Shown piece by piece: positions 9,157-18,998 of a DNA stretch of 64,000 nt (positions are counted from its first letter, which is position 1; each line of letters begins with the position of its first letter). The position numbers were made by a program, and so were the translations under genes. Origin of the DNA: Candidatus Rokuibacteriota bacterium (lineage in GTDB: Bacteria > Methylomirabilota > Methylomirabilia > Rokubacteriales > CSP1-6); assembly GCA_003221695.1 (NCBI GenBank), contig QHSX01000049.1:38123-102122 (forward strand), written 5' to 3'. The notes below the pieces were generated by a model. That model had not been told where the DNA came from and searched no databases. It worked only from the letters and a program-made list of their open reading frames with translations.

Positions 9157-10514
9157 GTCAGCAGCTGACGCTCACCCCGGCGCAGATCGTCACCGAGCTC
9201 GACCGCTACATCGTCGGCCAGGAGCGGGCGAAGCGTGCGGTCGCGATCGCGCTGCGCAACCGCTGGCGCCGGCAGAACCTGCCCCCCGAGCTGCGCGACG
9301 AGGTCGCGCCGAAGAACATCATCATGATCGGCCCGACCGGCGTCGGGAAGACCGAGGTCGCCCGGCGGCTCGCGAAGCTCGCCCAGGCCCCGTTCCTGAA
9401 GGTCGAGGCCTCCAAGTACACCGAGGTCGGTTACGTGGGGCGTGACGTGGAGTCGATGATCCGCGACCTCACCGAGCTGTCGGTGAACATGGTCAAGGCC
9501 GAGATGATGGCGCGTGTGCAGGAGCGGGCCGAGCAGCTCGCCGAGGATCGCCTCCTCGACCTCCTGCTGCCGCACCGGACGCCCGAGCCCTTCTCGTCGG
9601 GCTCGCTCGAGGAGGTCACGCCCGACGCCTCGCGCGAGACCACGAAGGACAAGCTCCGGGTCCAGCTCCGGGCGGGCCGGCTCGACGAGCGGATGGTCGA
9701 GCTCGAGACGCAGCAGCAGGCGATGCCGATGATCGAGGTCCTCTCCGGTCAGGGCATGGAGGAGATGGGGCTCCACCTGAAGGACATGCTGTCGAACATT
9801 CTGCCGAGCCGGACCAAGCGGCGGCGGGTGCGGATCGCCGAGGCCCGGCGCCTTCTCGTCCAGGAGGAGGCGCAGAAGCTCGTCGACATGGAGGAGGTCG
9901 TGGCCCAGGCGATCCGACGGACCGAGAACTCGGGGATCATCTTCCTCGACGAGCTCGACAAGATCGCCGGGCGCGAGGCGGGCCACGGCCCCGACGTCTC
10001 CCGCGAGGGCGTCCAGCGGGACCTGCTCCCCATCGTGGAGGGTTCGGCGGTCACGACCAAGTACGGGATCGTGCGCACCGACCACGTCCTCTTCATCGCG
10101 GCCGGCGCCTTCCACGTCGCCAAGCCCTCGGACCTCATCCCCGAGCTCCAGGGACGCTTCCCGATCCGCGTCGAGCTCGACCCCTTGACGCGCGAGGATT
10201 TCGTCCGCATCCTGACGGAACCTCAGAACGCGCTGATCACGCAGTACACAGAGCTCCTCCGGACGGAGCAGGTGACGCTCCGGTTCACGCCGGATGCGGT
10301 GGAGGCGATCGCGGAGATCGCGATGAGGGTGAACGCGAGCACGGAGAACATCGGCGCCCGGCGGCTCTACACGATCATGGAGCGGCTGCTGGAGGAGATC
10401 TCGTTCAACGCGCCGGACATGCCCGGCAAGGAGTTGACCATCGACGCCGGCTACGTCTCGGGACGCCTGAGCGACATCACGCGCGACCAGGACCTGTCGA
10501 GGTACATTCTGTGA
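9153..10514 (+). CDS. hslU: HslUV protease ATPase subunit HslU
   Basis: 453-residue AAA+ unfoldase that feeds substrates to HslV. The sequence shows [19 protein letters not shown], Walker [10 protein letters not shown], Walker [11 protein letters not shown], an intermediate I-domain (about residues 110-240), the GRFPIRVEL region, sensor 2 GARRLYT and a C-terminal YIL tail that docks into HslV. The start is GTG at 9153, overlapping hslV by 4 bases. Confidence 0.96.
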   Translation: MSQQLTLTPAQIVTELDRYIVGQERAKRAVAIALRNRWRRQNLPPELRDEVAPKNIIMIGPTGVGKTEVARRLAKLAQAPFLKVEASKYTEVGYVGRDVESMIRDLTELSVNMVKAEMMARVQERAEQLAEDRLLDLLLPHRTPEPFSSGSLEEVTPDASRETTKDKLRVQLRAGRLDERMVELETQQQAMPMIEVLSGQGMEEMGLHLKDMLSNILPSRTKRRRVRIAEARRLLVQEEAQKLVDMEEVVAQAIRRTENSGIIFLDELDKIAGREAGHGPDVSREGVQRDLLPIVEGSAVTTKYGIVRTDHVLFIAAGAFHVAKPSDLIPELQGRFPIRVELDPLTREDFVRILTEPQNALITQYTELLRTEQVTLRFTPDAVEAIAEIAMRVNASTENIGARRLYTIMERLLEEISFNAPDMPGKELTIDAGYVSGRLSDITRDQDLSRYIL

Positions 10515-10533
10515 CGGCCGGCGAGGCGCGTCG

Positions 10534-11397
10534 ATGACCGACCCGCGGCGGGCGGAGGTGCTCCTCGAGGCGCTCCCGTACATCCGGGAGTTCCGGGGAA
10601 AGACCGTCGTCATCAAGTACGGCGGCGCCGCCATGGAGCGCGCGGACCTCAAGGAGCCGTTCGCGCTCGACGTGATCCTGCTCCGCTTCGTGGGCATCAA
10701 GCCGGTCATCGTCCACGGCGGCGGCCCGCAGATCGGCGCCCTCATGAAACGGCTCGGCAAGGAGCCCCGGTTCGTGGGAGGCATGCGGGTGACCGACGAG
10801 GAGACCGTCGAGATCGTCGAGATGGTCCTGGTCGGCAAGATCAACAAGGCGATCGTCGGTCTGATCGACCACCACGGCGGGAAGGCGGTGGGGCTCTCGG
10901 GCAAGGACGCGGGGCTGCTGCGGGCGCGGCGGCGGCCGCACCGGCTCGCGAACGGCGAGGAGGTGGACATCGGTCTCGTGGGCGAGGTCGAGACGGTGAA
11001 CACGGAGCCGATCCGGCTCCTCGAGGACGCCGGGTTCATCCCGGTCATCGCGCCGGTGGGCGTGGGCGCGCGGGGTGAGACCTACAATATCAACGCGGAT
11101 CTGGTCGCCGGCGAGATCGCCGCGGCGCTTTCTGCCGAGAAGCTGATCCACCTCACGGACGTTCAGGGGATTCTCGACAGCGAGCAGCGTCTGATCAGCA
11201 CGCTGAGCCGCAAGGAGGCCGAGCGGCTCATGTCGGCGGGGGTGATCGAGGGCGGGATGCTGCCGAAGGTCGAGTCGTCGTTGCGGGCGCTCGAGGGCGG
11301 AACCTCGAAAGCGCACATCATCGACGGCCGGGTCCTGCACGCCATCCTGCTCGAGCTGTTCACGCGCGAGGGCATCGGGACCGAGATCGTCCTCTAG
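10534..11397 (+). CDS. argB: Acetylglutamate kinase
   Basis: 287-residue amino-acid kinase that phosphorylates N-acetyl-L-glutamate in arginine synthesis. VVIKYGGAAM, the glycine-rich IVHGGGPQIG, VGLSGKDAGL and NINADLVAGEIA are visible. It begins a four-gene arginine block (argB-argD-argF-argG) placed 19 bases after hslU. Its length fits the arginine-sensitive hexameric type, but sensitivity cannot be judged from sequence alone. Confidence 0.95.
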   Translation: MTDPRRAEVLLEALPYIREFRGKTVVIKYGGAAMERADLKEPFALDVILLRFVGIKPVIVHGGGPQIGALMKRLGKEPRFVGGMRVTDEETVEIVEMVLVGKINKAIVGLIDHHGGKAVGLSGKDAGLLRARRRPHRLANGEEVDIGLVGEVETVNTEPIRLLEDAGFIPVIAPVGVGARGETYNINADLVAGEIAAALSAEKLIHLTDVQGILDSEQRLISTLSRKEAERLMSAGVIEGGMLPKVESSLRALEGGTSKAHIIDGRVLHAILLELFTREGIGTEIVL

Positions 11398-11412
11398 GGA
11401 AGGGCGCGCGCC

Positions 11413-12606
11413 ATGGATACCAGAGAGCTCCTGGAGTGGGCGGCGAAGTACCACACCCCGAACTACGCGCGGGCTCCCATCTGCCTCGTCCGCGGCGACG
11501 GCGTCCGCGTGTGGGACTCCGAGGGCAAGGAGTACCTCGACTTCGGTGCGGGGATCGCGGTCGCCTCGCTGGGCCACTGCCACCCGCGCGTGACCGGCGC
11601 CATCCGCGAGGCGGCGGCGACGCTGCTTCACGTGTCGAATCTCTACCACACGGCGCCCCAGATCCACCTGGCGAAGCTCCTGTCCGACCACTCCTTCGCC
11701 GACCGGGTCTTCTTCTGCAACTCGGGGGCCGAGGCGAACGAGGCCGCGCTCAAGCTCGCGCGCAAGTACGCAAAGGAGCGGCACGCGTCGGACCGGTACG
11801 AGATCATCGCCACGCACAACTCTTTCCACGGCCGGACCTTCGCCACCGTGGCGGCCACCGGCCAGGAGAAGTACCGCCACGGCTTCGAGCCGCTCGTGCC
11901 CGGCTTCAAGCACGTGCCGTACAACGACCTCGGCGCGATGGAACGCGCGCTCGACAACCGCACGGCGGCGATCATCGTCGAGCCGATCCAGGGGGAAGGG
12001 GGCGTCCACGTCCCCGACGACGACTACCTGCCCGGGCTCCGGAAGCTCTGCGACGAGTCGGGCGCGCTCCTGATCCTTGACGAGATCCAGACCGGGGTGG
12101 CCCGGACGGGCCGGCTCTGGGCGTACGAGCACTCGGGGATCGAGCCCGACATCATGACCCTCGCCAAGGCCCTCGCCAACGGCGTCCCGATCGGCGCGAT
12201 GCTCGCGCGCGAGGAGGTCGCCCGTGCGCTTGGGCCGGGCACGCACGGTTCGACGTTCGGCGGTACGCCGTTCGTCAGCTCCGTCGCCCTCGCGACGCTC
12301 CAGACGGTGATCGGCGAGAAGATCGCCGAGCGCGCGGCGCGGATGGGACGGCGCCTCATGGACGGTCTCCGGCACGTGGCGCAGGGAGCCGTGGGGATCC
12401 GCGAGGTGCGGGGGCGGGGCCTGCTCATCGGGGTCGAGCTCGATCGGCCGGTGAGCCCCATCGTGGACGCGTGCCGGGACGCCGGGGTGCTCGTGCTGTC
12501 GGCGGGCGAGAAGGTGCTGCGTCTCGCGCCGCCCCTGATCGTCGACGAGCGCGACTGCGACCGGGCGCTCGCGGTCCTCTCCACGGTGCTCCGGCCCGCG
12601 GCATGA
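11413..12606 (+). CDS. argD: Acetylornithine aminotransferase
   Basis: 397-residue class III PLP aminotransferase that converts N-acetylglutamate semialdehyde to N-acetylornithine. FGAGIAVASLGHCHP, NSGAEANEAALKLAR, ILDEIQTGVARTG and the PLP-lysine block LAKALANGVPIGA are present. The gene ends with ATGATG, shared with the argF start. Some relatives also act as succinyldiaminopimelate aminotransferase. Confidence 0.94.
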   Translation: MDTRELLEWAAKYHTPNYARAPICLVRGDGVRVWDSEGKEYLDFGAGIAVASLGHCHPRVTGAIREAAATLLHVSNLYHTAPQIHLAKLLSDHSFADRVFFCNSGAEANEAALKLARKYAKERHASDRYEIIATHNSFHGRTFATVAATGQEKYRHGFEPLVPGFKHVPYNDLGAMERALDNRTAAIIVEPIQGEGGVHVPDDDYLPGLRKLCDESGALLILDEIQTGVARTGRLWAYEHSGIEPDIMTLAKALANGVPIGAMLAREEVARALGPGTHGSTFGGTPFVSSVALATLQTVIGEKIAERAARMGRRLMDGLRHVAQGAVGIREVRGRGLLIGVELDRPVSPIVDACRDAGVLVLSAGEKVLRLAPPLIVDERDCDRALAVLSTVLRPAA

Positions 12607-13529
12607 TGCGTCACTTCCTCACGTCGGCGGACGTCACGCGCGACGGCGCGCTCGGGCTGTTCCAGCTCGCGGCCGACCTCAAGCAGCGCTGGAAGGCGGG
12701 GCGGCGCGGCGCGCCGCTCGCCGGACGGACGCTGGCGCTGATCTTCGAGAAGCCGTCGCTTCGGACGCGCGTCACCTTGGAAGTCGGGATCGTCCAGCTC
12801 GGCGGACGCGCCGTCCACCTCTCGGGCGCCGAGATCGGCCTGGGCACGCGCGAGTCCGTCCCGGATGTGGCCCGGAACCTCTCGCGTTGGGTGGACGGCA
12901 TCGCCGCGCGCGTCTACGCTCACGCGACGGTCGAAGCCCTCGCGGAGAACGCGACGGTGCCGGTCATCAACGGCCTCTCCGACTTCGAGCACCCCTGTCA
13001 GGCGCTCGCCGACTTCTTCACGCTGTGGGAGCGCGGCCTCGACTTCGGCGCGATGCGGCTCGCGTGGATCGGCGACGGCAACAACGTCTGCCACTCCGTG
13101 ATTCGCCTGGGCGCCCTGCTCGGCGCGTCGGTGGTGGTCGCGTGCCCGCCCGGCTACGAGCCCGACCCGCGCGTCGTCGACGCGATCCGCCGGCACGGTG
13201 GCCGGCTCGAGATCACCGAGGATGCGCGAAAGGCGGCGACCGGCGCCGACGTCATCTACACCGACGTGTGGACGAGCATGGGACAGGAGGCGGAGCGGAC
13301 GCGGCGCCAGGAGGCGTTCAGCCGCTATCAGGTCAACGAGACGATCGTCGGGTTTGCCAAGCCCGCGGTGCTCGTGATGCACTGCCTGCCAGCGCACCGG
13401 GGTGAGGAGATCACCGACGCCGTGCTCGACGGGCCCCACGCGGTCGTGCTCGAGCAGTCGGAGAACCGGCTCCACGCCCAGAAGGCGGTCATCCTGACGT
13501 TGCTGGGAGGCGCGCTCGACGATGTCTAG
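12603..13529 (+). CDS. argF: Ornithine carbamoyltransferase
   Basis: 308-residue enzyme that makes citrulline from ornithine and carbamoyl phosphate. The carbamoyl-phosphate loop SLRTR, the HPCQALADF block and the ornithine-binding [10 protein letters not shown] motif are all present. The ATG at 12603 is within the argD stop overlap; a second ATG follows at once. It overlaps argG by 8 bases at its end. Confidence 0.95.
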   Translation: MMRHFLTSADVTRDGALGLFQLAADLKQRWKAGRRGAPLAGRTLALIFEKPSLRTRVTLEVGIVQLGGRAVHLSGAEIGLGTRESVPDVARNLSRWVDGIAARVYAHATVEALAENATVPVINGLSDFEHPCQALADFFTLWERGLDFGAMRLAWIGDGNNVCHSVIRLGALLGASVVVACPPGYEPDPRVVDAIRRHGGRLEITEDARKAATGADVIYTDVWTSMGQEAERTRRQEAFSRYQVNETIVGFAKPAVLVMHCLPAHRGEEITDAVLDGPHAVVLEQSENRLHAQKAVILTLLGGALDDV

Positions 13530-14730
13530 CCCCAAGCGTGTTGTCCTCGCGTACTCGGGCGGCCTCGATACCTCGGTCATCCTTCGCTGGCTGATCGAGC
13601 GCTACCGCTGCGAGGTCGTCGCCTTCTGCGCCGACCTCGGGCAGGGCGAGGAGCTGATCCCCATCCGCGAGAAGGCGCTCCGGACCGGCGCGTCGGCCGT
13701 ACACGTCGTGGACCTGCGCGAGCGCTTCGTCCGCGATTTCATCTTCCCGATGCTGCGCGCCAACGCCGTGTACGAGGGTGCCTACCTCCTCGGAACCTCG
13801 ATCGCGCGCCCGCTTATCGCCGCGGCGCAGGTGGAGCTCGCGGCGACGGAGGGGGCGGATACGGTCGCCCACGGCGCGACGGGAAAGGGCAACGACCAGG
13901 TCCGCTTCGAGCTGACCTACGCCGCGCTGGCGCCCCACCTCCGCGTGATCGCCCCGTGGCGCGAGTGGGAGCTCACCTCGCGCAGCGCGCTGATCGAGTT
14001 CGCGAAGCGCTACGACATCCCGGTGCCGGTGACGCCCGAGCGCCCGTACAGCACCGACCGCAACCTCTTCCACTGCTCCTACGAAGGCGGGGTGCTCGAG
14101 GACCCGTGGGCCGAGCCGCCGGCGAAGATGTTCCAGCTCACCCAGGATCCCGAGGCGGCGCCCGACGTGGGCGTGCCCGTCGAGATCGATTTCGAGCGGG
14201 GCGACCCGGTGGCGGTGGGCGGCGAGCGGCTCGGCCCCGTCCCGCTGCTCACCCGCCTCAACCGTCTGGGCGGCGAGCACGGGATCGGGCGCGTCGACCT
14301 CGTCGAGAATCGGTTCGTCGGAATGAAGTCACGGGGCGTGTACGAGACGCCCGGCGGCACCATCCTGCACGTCGCACGCCGGGCGCTCGAGTCGCTCACG
14401 CTCGACCGCGAGATGCTCCACCTGCGCGACGCCCTCGTGCCGCGCTACGCCGAGATGATCTACTACGGCTTCTGGTTCTCGCCCGAGCGCCAGGCGCTCC
14501 AGACCTTGATGGACGAGTGCTCGCGGGACGTCACCGGCACGGTGCGGCTCAGGCTCTATAAGGGCAACGTCAGCGTCGTCGGCCGACGCTCCCCGCGCTC
14601 CCTCTACCGGACCGACTTCGCCACGTTCGAGGCGGACACAGTCTACCGTCAGCGGGACGCCGAGGGGTTCATCGCCCTGAACGCGCTCCGCCTCAAGATC
14701 CGGGCCCTCCGCGACCGCACCGGTCCCTAG
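13522..14730 (+). CDS. argG: Argininosuccinate synthase
   Basis: 402-residue ATP-dependent ligase joining citrulline and aspartate. The N-terminal PP-loop [10 protein letters not shown], the block [13 protein letters not shown] and the C-terminal conserved [10 protein letters not shown] are present. Last gene of the arginine block; argH, argC and argJ are not in the window. A dyad spans its stop codon. Confidence 0.96.
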   Translation: MSSPKRVVLAYSGGLDTSVILRWLIERYRCEVVAFCADLGQGEELIPIREKALRTGASAVHVVDLRERFVRDFIFPMLRANAVYEGAYLLGTSIARPLIAAAQVELAATEGADTVAHGATGKGNDQVRFELTYAALAPHLRVIAPWREWELTSRSALIEFAKRYDIPVPVTPERPYSTDRNLFHCSYEGGVLEDPWAEPPAKMFQLTQDPEAAPDVGVPVEIDFERGDPVAVGGERLGPVPLLTRLNRLGGEHGIGRVDLVENRFVGMKSRGVYETPGGTILHVARRALESLTLDREMLHLRDALVPRYAEMIYYGFWFSPERQALQTLMDECSRDVTGTVRLRLYKGNVSVVGRRSPRSLYRTDFATFEADTVYRQRDAEGFIALNALRLKIRALRDRTGP

Positions 14731-14737
14731 TGCGGTC
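14713..14737. terminator. Hairpin spanning the argG stop
   Basis: GACCGCAC at 14713-14720 and GTGCGGTC at 14730-14737 form an 8-bp stem with a 9-base loop. It could end the arginine transcript, but no T-tract follows. Confidence 0.35.
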
Positions 14738-14780
14738 CCGTGCGGCGAGTGGCCGAGACTCGTTGGAGGCTCCCTAGACC

Positions 14781-15512
14781 GTGCGCATCGACGTCGTGCT
14801 CACCGCCGACGCGGTGGCCCCCGGGCAGCTCGACGGCACCGCTGCGCTCGTCGTCGACGTGCTGCGGGCCTCGACGACCATGATCACCGCGCTCGCCCAC
14901 GGCTGCCTCTCGATCACGCCGGTCGCCGACCCGGCCGAGGCCCGGCGCCTGGCAGCGGCCGAGGGACCCGACGGTGCCCTCGCCGCGGGTGAGCGCCGCG
15001 GCGAGCCGGTTCCCGGTTTCGACCTCGGCAACTCACCCGTCGAGTTCGCGCTCGAGCGTGTCCGCGGCCGGGCCGTCTACTTCACGACCAGTAACGGCAC
15101 CCGGGCACTTCTCGCGGCGCGCCAGGCACGGGCGGTGGGGGTGGCCGCCTTCGTCAACCTGAGCGCCGCGGCGCGCTGGGCGGCCGGGCACGGGCTGGAC
15201 GTCGTCGTCGTGTGCGCCGGCGAGCGGGGTGGACGCTCGCTCGAAGACCACGCGTGCGCCGGCCTTCTCGTGGAGAAGATCCGGGCCGCCGCTCGGCGCG
15301 CCGCGCCGAGCCCGGCGGCGCTCGCGGCGCTCGCCGTGGGCCGGCGCTACGCCGGGGACGTGACGCGTCTGCGGGACCACTCGCCCTGGGCGCGGCGGCT
15401 GGTCGCCGCCGGACGGGGCGCCGACGTCACCGCGTGCCTGCGCCTGGACACGACCGCACTCGTCCCGGTCTACCTCCCGAGCGTTGACAAGGTCGTTCCC
15501 GGATGCGGATAA
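14781..15512 (+). CDS. comB: 2-phosphosulfolactate phosphatase family protein (ComB)
   Basis: 243-residue protein of the ComB family. In archaeal coenzyme M synthesis ComB hydrolyses 2-phosphosulfolactate to sulfolactate; in bacteria without coenzyme M the substrate is often unknown. Conserved blocks are VVDVLRASTTM, FDLGNSPVEF, TTSNGTRAL and VVCAGERGGRSLEDHACAG. The start is GTG at 14781, with GGAGGC upstream. No sulfolactate-pathway gene is adjacent, so the substrate is not established. Confidence 0.8.
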   Translation: MRIDVVLTADAVAPGQLDGTAALVVDVLRASTTMITALAHGCLSITPVADPAEARRLAAAEGPDGALAAGERRGEPVPGFDLGNSPVEFALERVRGRAVYFTTSNGTRALLAARQARAVGVAAFVNLSAAARWAAGHGLDVVVVCAGERGGRSLEDHACAGLLVEKIRAAARRAAPSPAALAALAVGRRYAGDVTRLRDHSPWARRLVAAGRGADVTACLRLDTTALVPVYLPSVDKVVPGCG

Positions 15513-15513
15513 T
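15484..15513 (+). promoter_or_regulatory. Strong sigma70-like promoter of pgsA-plsY-gpsA
   Basis: A consensus TTGACA at 15484-15489 and GATAAT at 15508-15513 are separated by 18 bases, overlapping the end of comB. This is the best match to the consensus promoter in the window; transcription would begin about 30 bases before the pgsA GTG. Confidence 0.7.
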
Positions 15514-15549
15514 ACTCCCGCCATTCGGCGTTGTGGACGGAGCCGCTGC

Positions 15550-16119
15550 GTGAATCTTCCCATCGGGCTGACCCTGACGCGCATCGTCGCGGTGCCGCTG
15601 CTCATCGTGTTCCTGATCTCCTCGTCGCGCGTCCACGCGGTGATCGCCGCGGCCATCTTCATCCTGGCCGCGATGACCGACTGGGCCGACGGGGTGGTGG
15701 CGCGCCGGCGCAACCAGGTGACGACGCTCGGTACGCTCCTTGACCCGATCGCCGATAAGCTGCTCGTCGCTGCCGCGCTCGTCTCGCTCCTGGCGATCGA
15801 CAAGATCGAGGCGTGGATCGTCGTGGTGATCGTCGGGCGCGAGCTCGCGGTGACCGGGCTTCGCGCCGTCGCGGCCTCCGTCGGGGTGATCGTGCCCGCC
15901 TCGCGCCTCGCGAAGTGGAAAACGGTGAGCCAGTACGTGGCGATCACGATGCTGATCATCGAGAAGGGGTTCGATCCGCCCCGTTTCCACATCGCCGCGG
16001 CCACCGTCCTCTGGGTGGCCCTCGGCTTGACCGTCAGCTCGGCGGTGGACTACTTCTACCGGTTCTTCCGCAAGGCCGACTACCGCGCGATTGTGCCGGG
16101 CGAAGAACGCTGGTCGTGA
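15550..16119 (+). CDS. pgsA: CDP-diacylglycerol-glycerol-3-phosphate 3-phosphatidyltransferase
   Basis: 189-residue integral membrane enzyme making phosphatidylglycerol phosphate. The CDP-alcohol phosphotransferase signature DG-x2-AR-x8-G-x3-D-x3-D is intact, from DGVVAR to LLDPIADK. Several membrane helices surround it. The GTG at 15550 puts the conserved NLPIGLTLTRI at the N-terminus. It overlaps plsY (GTGA); the two, with gpsA, form a phospholipid precursor operon. Confidence 0.9.
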   Translation: MNLPIGLTLTRIVAVPLLIVFLISSSRVHAVIAAAIFILAAMTDWADGVVARRRNQVTTLGTLLDPIADKLLVAAALVSLLAIDKIEAWIVVVIVGRELAVTGLRAVAASVGVIVPASRLAKWKTVSQYVAITMLIIEKGFDPPRFHIAAATVLWVALGLTVSSAVDYFYRFFRKADYRAIVPGEERWS

Positions 16120-16718
16120 GCGGCGCCGTCGCGGTCGTCGCCGCCTACGTGATCGGCGCGGTCCCGGTCGGCTTCCTCATCGCGTGGGCGTTTGGCGTCG
16201 GTGACATCCGCCACCATGGCAGCGGCAATATCGGTGCGACGAATGTTCTAAGAACGGCCGGACGGTTCCCGGCGCTCCTCACGCTGTTCCTTGACATCGC
16301 CAAGGGCTATGCGGCCGTGTGGGTCGGCGGACGCCTGACAGGCGGCGACCCCGCTCCCACGGCCGCGTGCGCGCTGGCGACCGTCGTCGGCAATTGCTGG
16401 TCGATCTTCCTCGGATTCCGCGGGGGCAAGGGCGTCGCGACGGGTCTCGGCGCGCTCCTCGGCATCGTGCGGTGGGCGGTCGTCCCTGCGATCCCCGTCT
16501 GGCTCGCGGTCGCGCTGACGACCCGCTACGTGTCCCTCGGATCCATCCTCGGCGCGGTCTGCGTCCCGCTCGGCGCGCTGCTGCTCGGGTACCCTCGGCC
16601 CTTCGTGCTCGCCTCGCTCGTCGTCACGGCCCTGATCATCGCGCGCCATCGCGAGAACATCACGCGCCTCCTCGCGGGGACGGAGCGGAAGCTCGGCGAC
16701 AGGCGGAGCACCGCGTGA
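16116..16718 (+). CDS. plsY: Glycerol-3-phosphate acyltransferase PlsY
   Basis: 200-residue polytopic membrane acyltransferase that uses acyl-phosphate to make lysophosphatidate, the first step of phospholipid synthesis. Conserved motifs are HGSGNIGATNVLR, GFRGGKGVATGLG and a C-terminal HRENI block. GTG at 16116 overlaps the pgsA stop, and the stop overlaps the gpsA start. Confidence 0.92.
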   Translation: MSGAVAVVAAYVIGAVPVGFLIAWAFGVGDIRHHGSGNIGATNVLRTAGRFPALLTLFLDIAKGYAAVWVGGRLTGGDPAPTAACALATVVGNCWSIFLGFRGGKGVATGLGALLGIVRWAVVPAIPVWLAVALTTRYVSLGSILGAVCVPLGALLLGYPRPFVLASLVVTALIIARHRENITRLLAGTERKLGDRRSTA

Positions 16719-17707
16719 CCGTCGCCATCCTCGGCGGGGGAAGCTGGGGCACGGCGCTCGCGATCCATCTCGCGAAAAACGCGGGCGCGGTCCGGCTCTG
16801 GGCGCGCGAGCCCGAGGTCGTCGAGGGGATCCGGGCGCGCCGGCGGAGCCCCTGGTATTTGCCCGACCTGGACATCCCGGCCAGCGTCGCCGCGACGACG
16901 GATGCCGCCGAGGCGGTCGACGGGGCGTCGCTCGTGGTCGTCGCCGTGCCCAGCGAGTTCTTCGCCGCGACGCTCAAGAACGCAGGCCTCCTCCCCGACG
17001 CGGCGCCGATCGTCACGGCGACGAAGGGTTTCGAGCCCGAGCGCCACGTGCGCATGAGCGAGGTCGTGAGCGAGCAGTTCCCGCGCGCGCGGGTCGCGGC
17101 ACTGTCGGGGCCGACCTTCGCGCGCGAGGTCGCGCTCGGCCGGCCCACGGCGGCGGTGATCGCCTCACGCGACGACGCGCTGGCGGCGACGCTCCAGCGC
17201 ACGCTCGGCTCGCGCGAGTTTCGACTCTACGCGAACCGCGACGTCGTCGGCGTCGAGACGGGCGGGGCGCTGAAGAACGTGATGGCGATCGCGACGGGCC
17301 TCGTCGACGGGCTCGGCCTCGGCGAGAACGCGCGTGCCGCGCTCATCACACGGGGGCTCGCCGAGATGACGCGGCTCGCCGTCGCGCTCGGCGCGGCGCC
17401 CGCGACCCTGTCGGGACTTGCCGGTCTGGGCGACCTCGTCCTCACGTGCACCGGGAGTCTCTCGCGCAACCGCCAGCTCGGTATCGCGCTCACGCGTGGC
17501 GAGACGGTCGCCGCCGTCGAGCGCGAGACCCGCATGGTCGCCGAGGGGGTGCGGACCGTCACCTCGGCGCTCGCGCTCGCGCGTCGCCACACCGTGAGCA
17601 TGCCCATCTGCGAGGAGGTGGGCGCGGTGCTCTTCGAGGGCAAGGCGCCGGCGGACGCGCTGGCCTCGCTCCTCGGCCGGCCGCTGCGACGCGAGGAGGA
17701 GCAGTAG
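16715..17707 (+). CDS. gpsA: Glycerol-3-phosphate dehydrogenase [NAD(P)+]
   Basis: 330-residue cytoplasmic dehydrogenase supplying glycerol-3-phosphate for phospholipids. The Rossmann motif ILGGGSWGTALA is at the N-terminus; the catalytic-lysine block GGALKNVMAIATGL and the conserved SLSRNRQLG are present. The start is GTG at 16715, overlapping plsY by 4 bases. Its product is the substrate of plsY and pgsA next to it. Confidence 0.95.
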   Translation: MTVAILGGGSWGTALAIHLAKNAGAVRLWAREPEVVEGIRARRRSPWYLPDLDIPASVAATTDAAEAVDGASLVVVAVPSEFFAATLKNAGLLPDAAPIVTATKGFEPERHVRMSEVVSEQFPRARVAALSGPTFAREVALGRPTAAVIASRDDALAATLQRTLGSREFRLYANRDVVGVETGGALKNVMAIATGLVDGLGLGENARAALITRGLAEMTRLAVALGAAPATLSGLAGLGDLVLTCTGSLSRNRQLGIALTRGETVAAVERETRMVAEGVRTVTSALALARRHTVSMPICEEVGAVLFEGKAPADALASLLGRPLRREEEQ

Positions 17708-17782
17708 TGCCGGTCCGACTTATGTCGCCGTACTTCTCGTTGGAGGATCGCTCGGTGGGCGCCGGGGGTCACCACGTTTCGA

Positions 17783-17801
17783 GCGCGGGCTTTGCCCGCG
17801 C
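17783..17801. terminator. GC-rich hairpin after gpsA
   Basis: An 8-bp perfect stem GCGCGGGC/GCCCGCGC with a TTT loop lies 75 bases after the gpsA stop. Probable transcription end, though without a T-run. Confidence 0.4.
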
Positions 17802-17822
17802 AATCCGATCTAGGGGAGGTTT

Positions 17823-17849
17823 CGGAGGGGGCCGTCGAGGCCCCCTCCG
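17823..17849. terminator. 11-bp hairpin just before galT
   Basis: CGGAGGGGGCC and GGCCCCCTCCG form an 11-bp perfect stem around GTCGA and end 12 bases before the galT ATG. It may terminate readthrough from gpsA or fold in the galT leader next to its GAGGT ribosome site. Confidence 0.45.
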
Positions 17850-17861
17850 ACCGAGGTAGCG

Positions 17862-18860
17862 ATGCCCGAGCTCCGAAAGGACCCGGTCGTCGGCCGCTGG
17901 GTGATCATCGCCACCGAGCGGGCGCAGCGGCCCTCCGACTTCGCCGCGCAGCCGGTGCGGCCGGTCGGCAGCGAGTGCGTCTTCTGCGAGGGCAACGAGC
18001 ACAAGACCCCGCCCGAGATCCTCGCCGCTCGGAGCGCCGCGAGCCGCCCGAACGAGCCCGGATGGTCGTACCGGGTCGTGCCGAACAAGTTCCCCGCCCT
18101 CCGGATCGAAGGCGAGCTCGAGCCGACGGGCGAAGGGCTCTTCGACCGGATGAACGGCGTCGGCGCCCACGAGGTCGTGATCGAGGCCCCCGAGCACACC
18201 GCCTCGCTCGCGACGCTCCCGGTGACGGCCGTCGCCGACGTGCTCGGCGCCTTTCGCGAGCGCCTGCGCGATCTCAAGAAGGATCCGCGCCTCGAGTACG
18301 TCCTCGTGTTCAAGAACCACGGTGAGCCCGCCGGCGCGTCGCTCGAGCATCCCCACTCGCAGCTGATCGCGACGCCGATCATTCCGATCATGGTCGCCGA
18401 GGAGCTGGCGGGCGCGGCCCGGTACTTCGAGCTGAAGGAGCGATGCGTGTGGTGCGACATCCTGCGACAGGAGCGGCGTGGCGGCCGGCGGACGATCGTC
18501 GAGGCCGGCGGCTTCGTCGCGCTCGCACCGTTCGCGCCGCGCTTCCCCTTCGAGACGTGGATCCTTCCGGCCGTCCACCGGGCGGGGTTCGACGAGTCCG
18601 GCGTGGACGAGCTGCGCGGGCTCGCCGGCCTCCTGGGCGACTTCCTTCGCCGGATGAACCGCGTGCTCGGGGATCCCCCGTTCAACTTCATGCTCCACAC
18701 GGCGCCCCTCCGTGGCGGCGAGCTCGAGTCGTTCCACTGGCACCTCGAGGTGATCCCGAAGCTGACGCGCGTGGCCGGGTTCGAGTGGGGCAGCGGCTTC
18801 TTCATCAATCCGGTGCCTCCCGAGGACGCGGCCGAGGCCCTGCGGGCCGGCACGGGTTGA
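17862..18860 (+). CDS. galT: Galactose-1-phosphate uridylyltransferase
   Basis: 332-residue nucleotidyltransferase of the HIT-like superfamily; exchanges UMP between UDP-glucose and galactose-1-phosphate. The metal-binding pair C39/C42 (ECVFCEGNE) and the active-site H163-P-H165 (EHPHSQ) are intact; H165 is the expected uridylylated residue. VVPNKFPAL and the C-terminal FHWHLEVIPK block are present. galE or galK are not adjacent, so it may serve nucleotide-sugar metabolism more broadly, or be a related ADP-glucose phosphorylase. Confidence 0.88.
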   Translation: MPELRKDPVVGRWVIIATERAQRPSDFAAQPVRPVGSECVFCEGNEHKTPPEILAARSAASRPNEPGWSYRVVPNKFPALRIEGELEPTGEGLFDRMNGVGAHEVVIEAPEHTASLATLPVTAVADVLGAFRERLRDLKKDPRLEYVLVFKNHGEPAGASLEHPHSQLIATPIIPIMVAEELAGAARYFELKERCVWCDILRQERRGGRRTIVEAGGFVALAPFAPRFPFETWILPAVHRAGFDESGVDELRGLAGLLGDFLRRMNRVLGDPPFNFMLHTAPLRGGELESFHWHLEVIPKLTRVAGFEWGSGFFINPVPPEDAAEALRAGTG

Positions 18861-18886
18861 TCCGTGATAGGATGTGCCGCTGTGGC

Positions 18887-18923
18887 GCGGGAATAGCTCA
18901 GTGGTAGAGCACGACCTTGCCAA
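18887..18923 (+). pseudogene. Truncated tRNA-Gly(GCC), 5' half
   Basis: These 37 bases are identical to the first 37 of the intact tRNA-Gly at 20953, through D arm and anticodon loop TTGCCAA. The anticodon-stem 3' strand and the T-arm 5' strand are missing. The following AATCCCGT matches the T-arm 3' side, but the acceptor no longer pairs. A -10-like TAGGAT lies at 18868-18873. It is the left edge of the relic island. Confidence 0.85.
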
Positions 18924-18998
18924 TCCCGTGTCTCCCTATTGATTCTCCGCGGGAAGCGCGCTTTCCGTGGGCCGGTGTGCCCGCTGTGTGCACGCCCC

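Noticed and set aside
8634..11048. Very long open frame on the minus strand opposite hslV, hslU and argB (similar ones opposite gltB at 29802-31415 and 32649-34475, and opposite the symporter at 53389-55782)
   Set aside because: High GC with G/C-rich third positions opens antisense frames; the products are Arg/Gly/Asp-rich low-complexity sequence without domains, while the opposite strand encodes clear family proteins.
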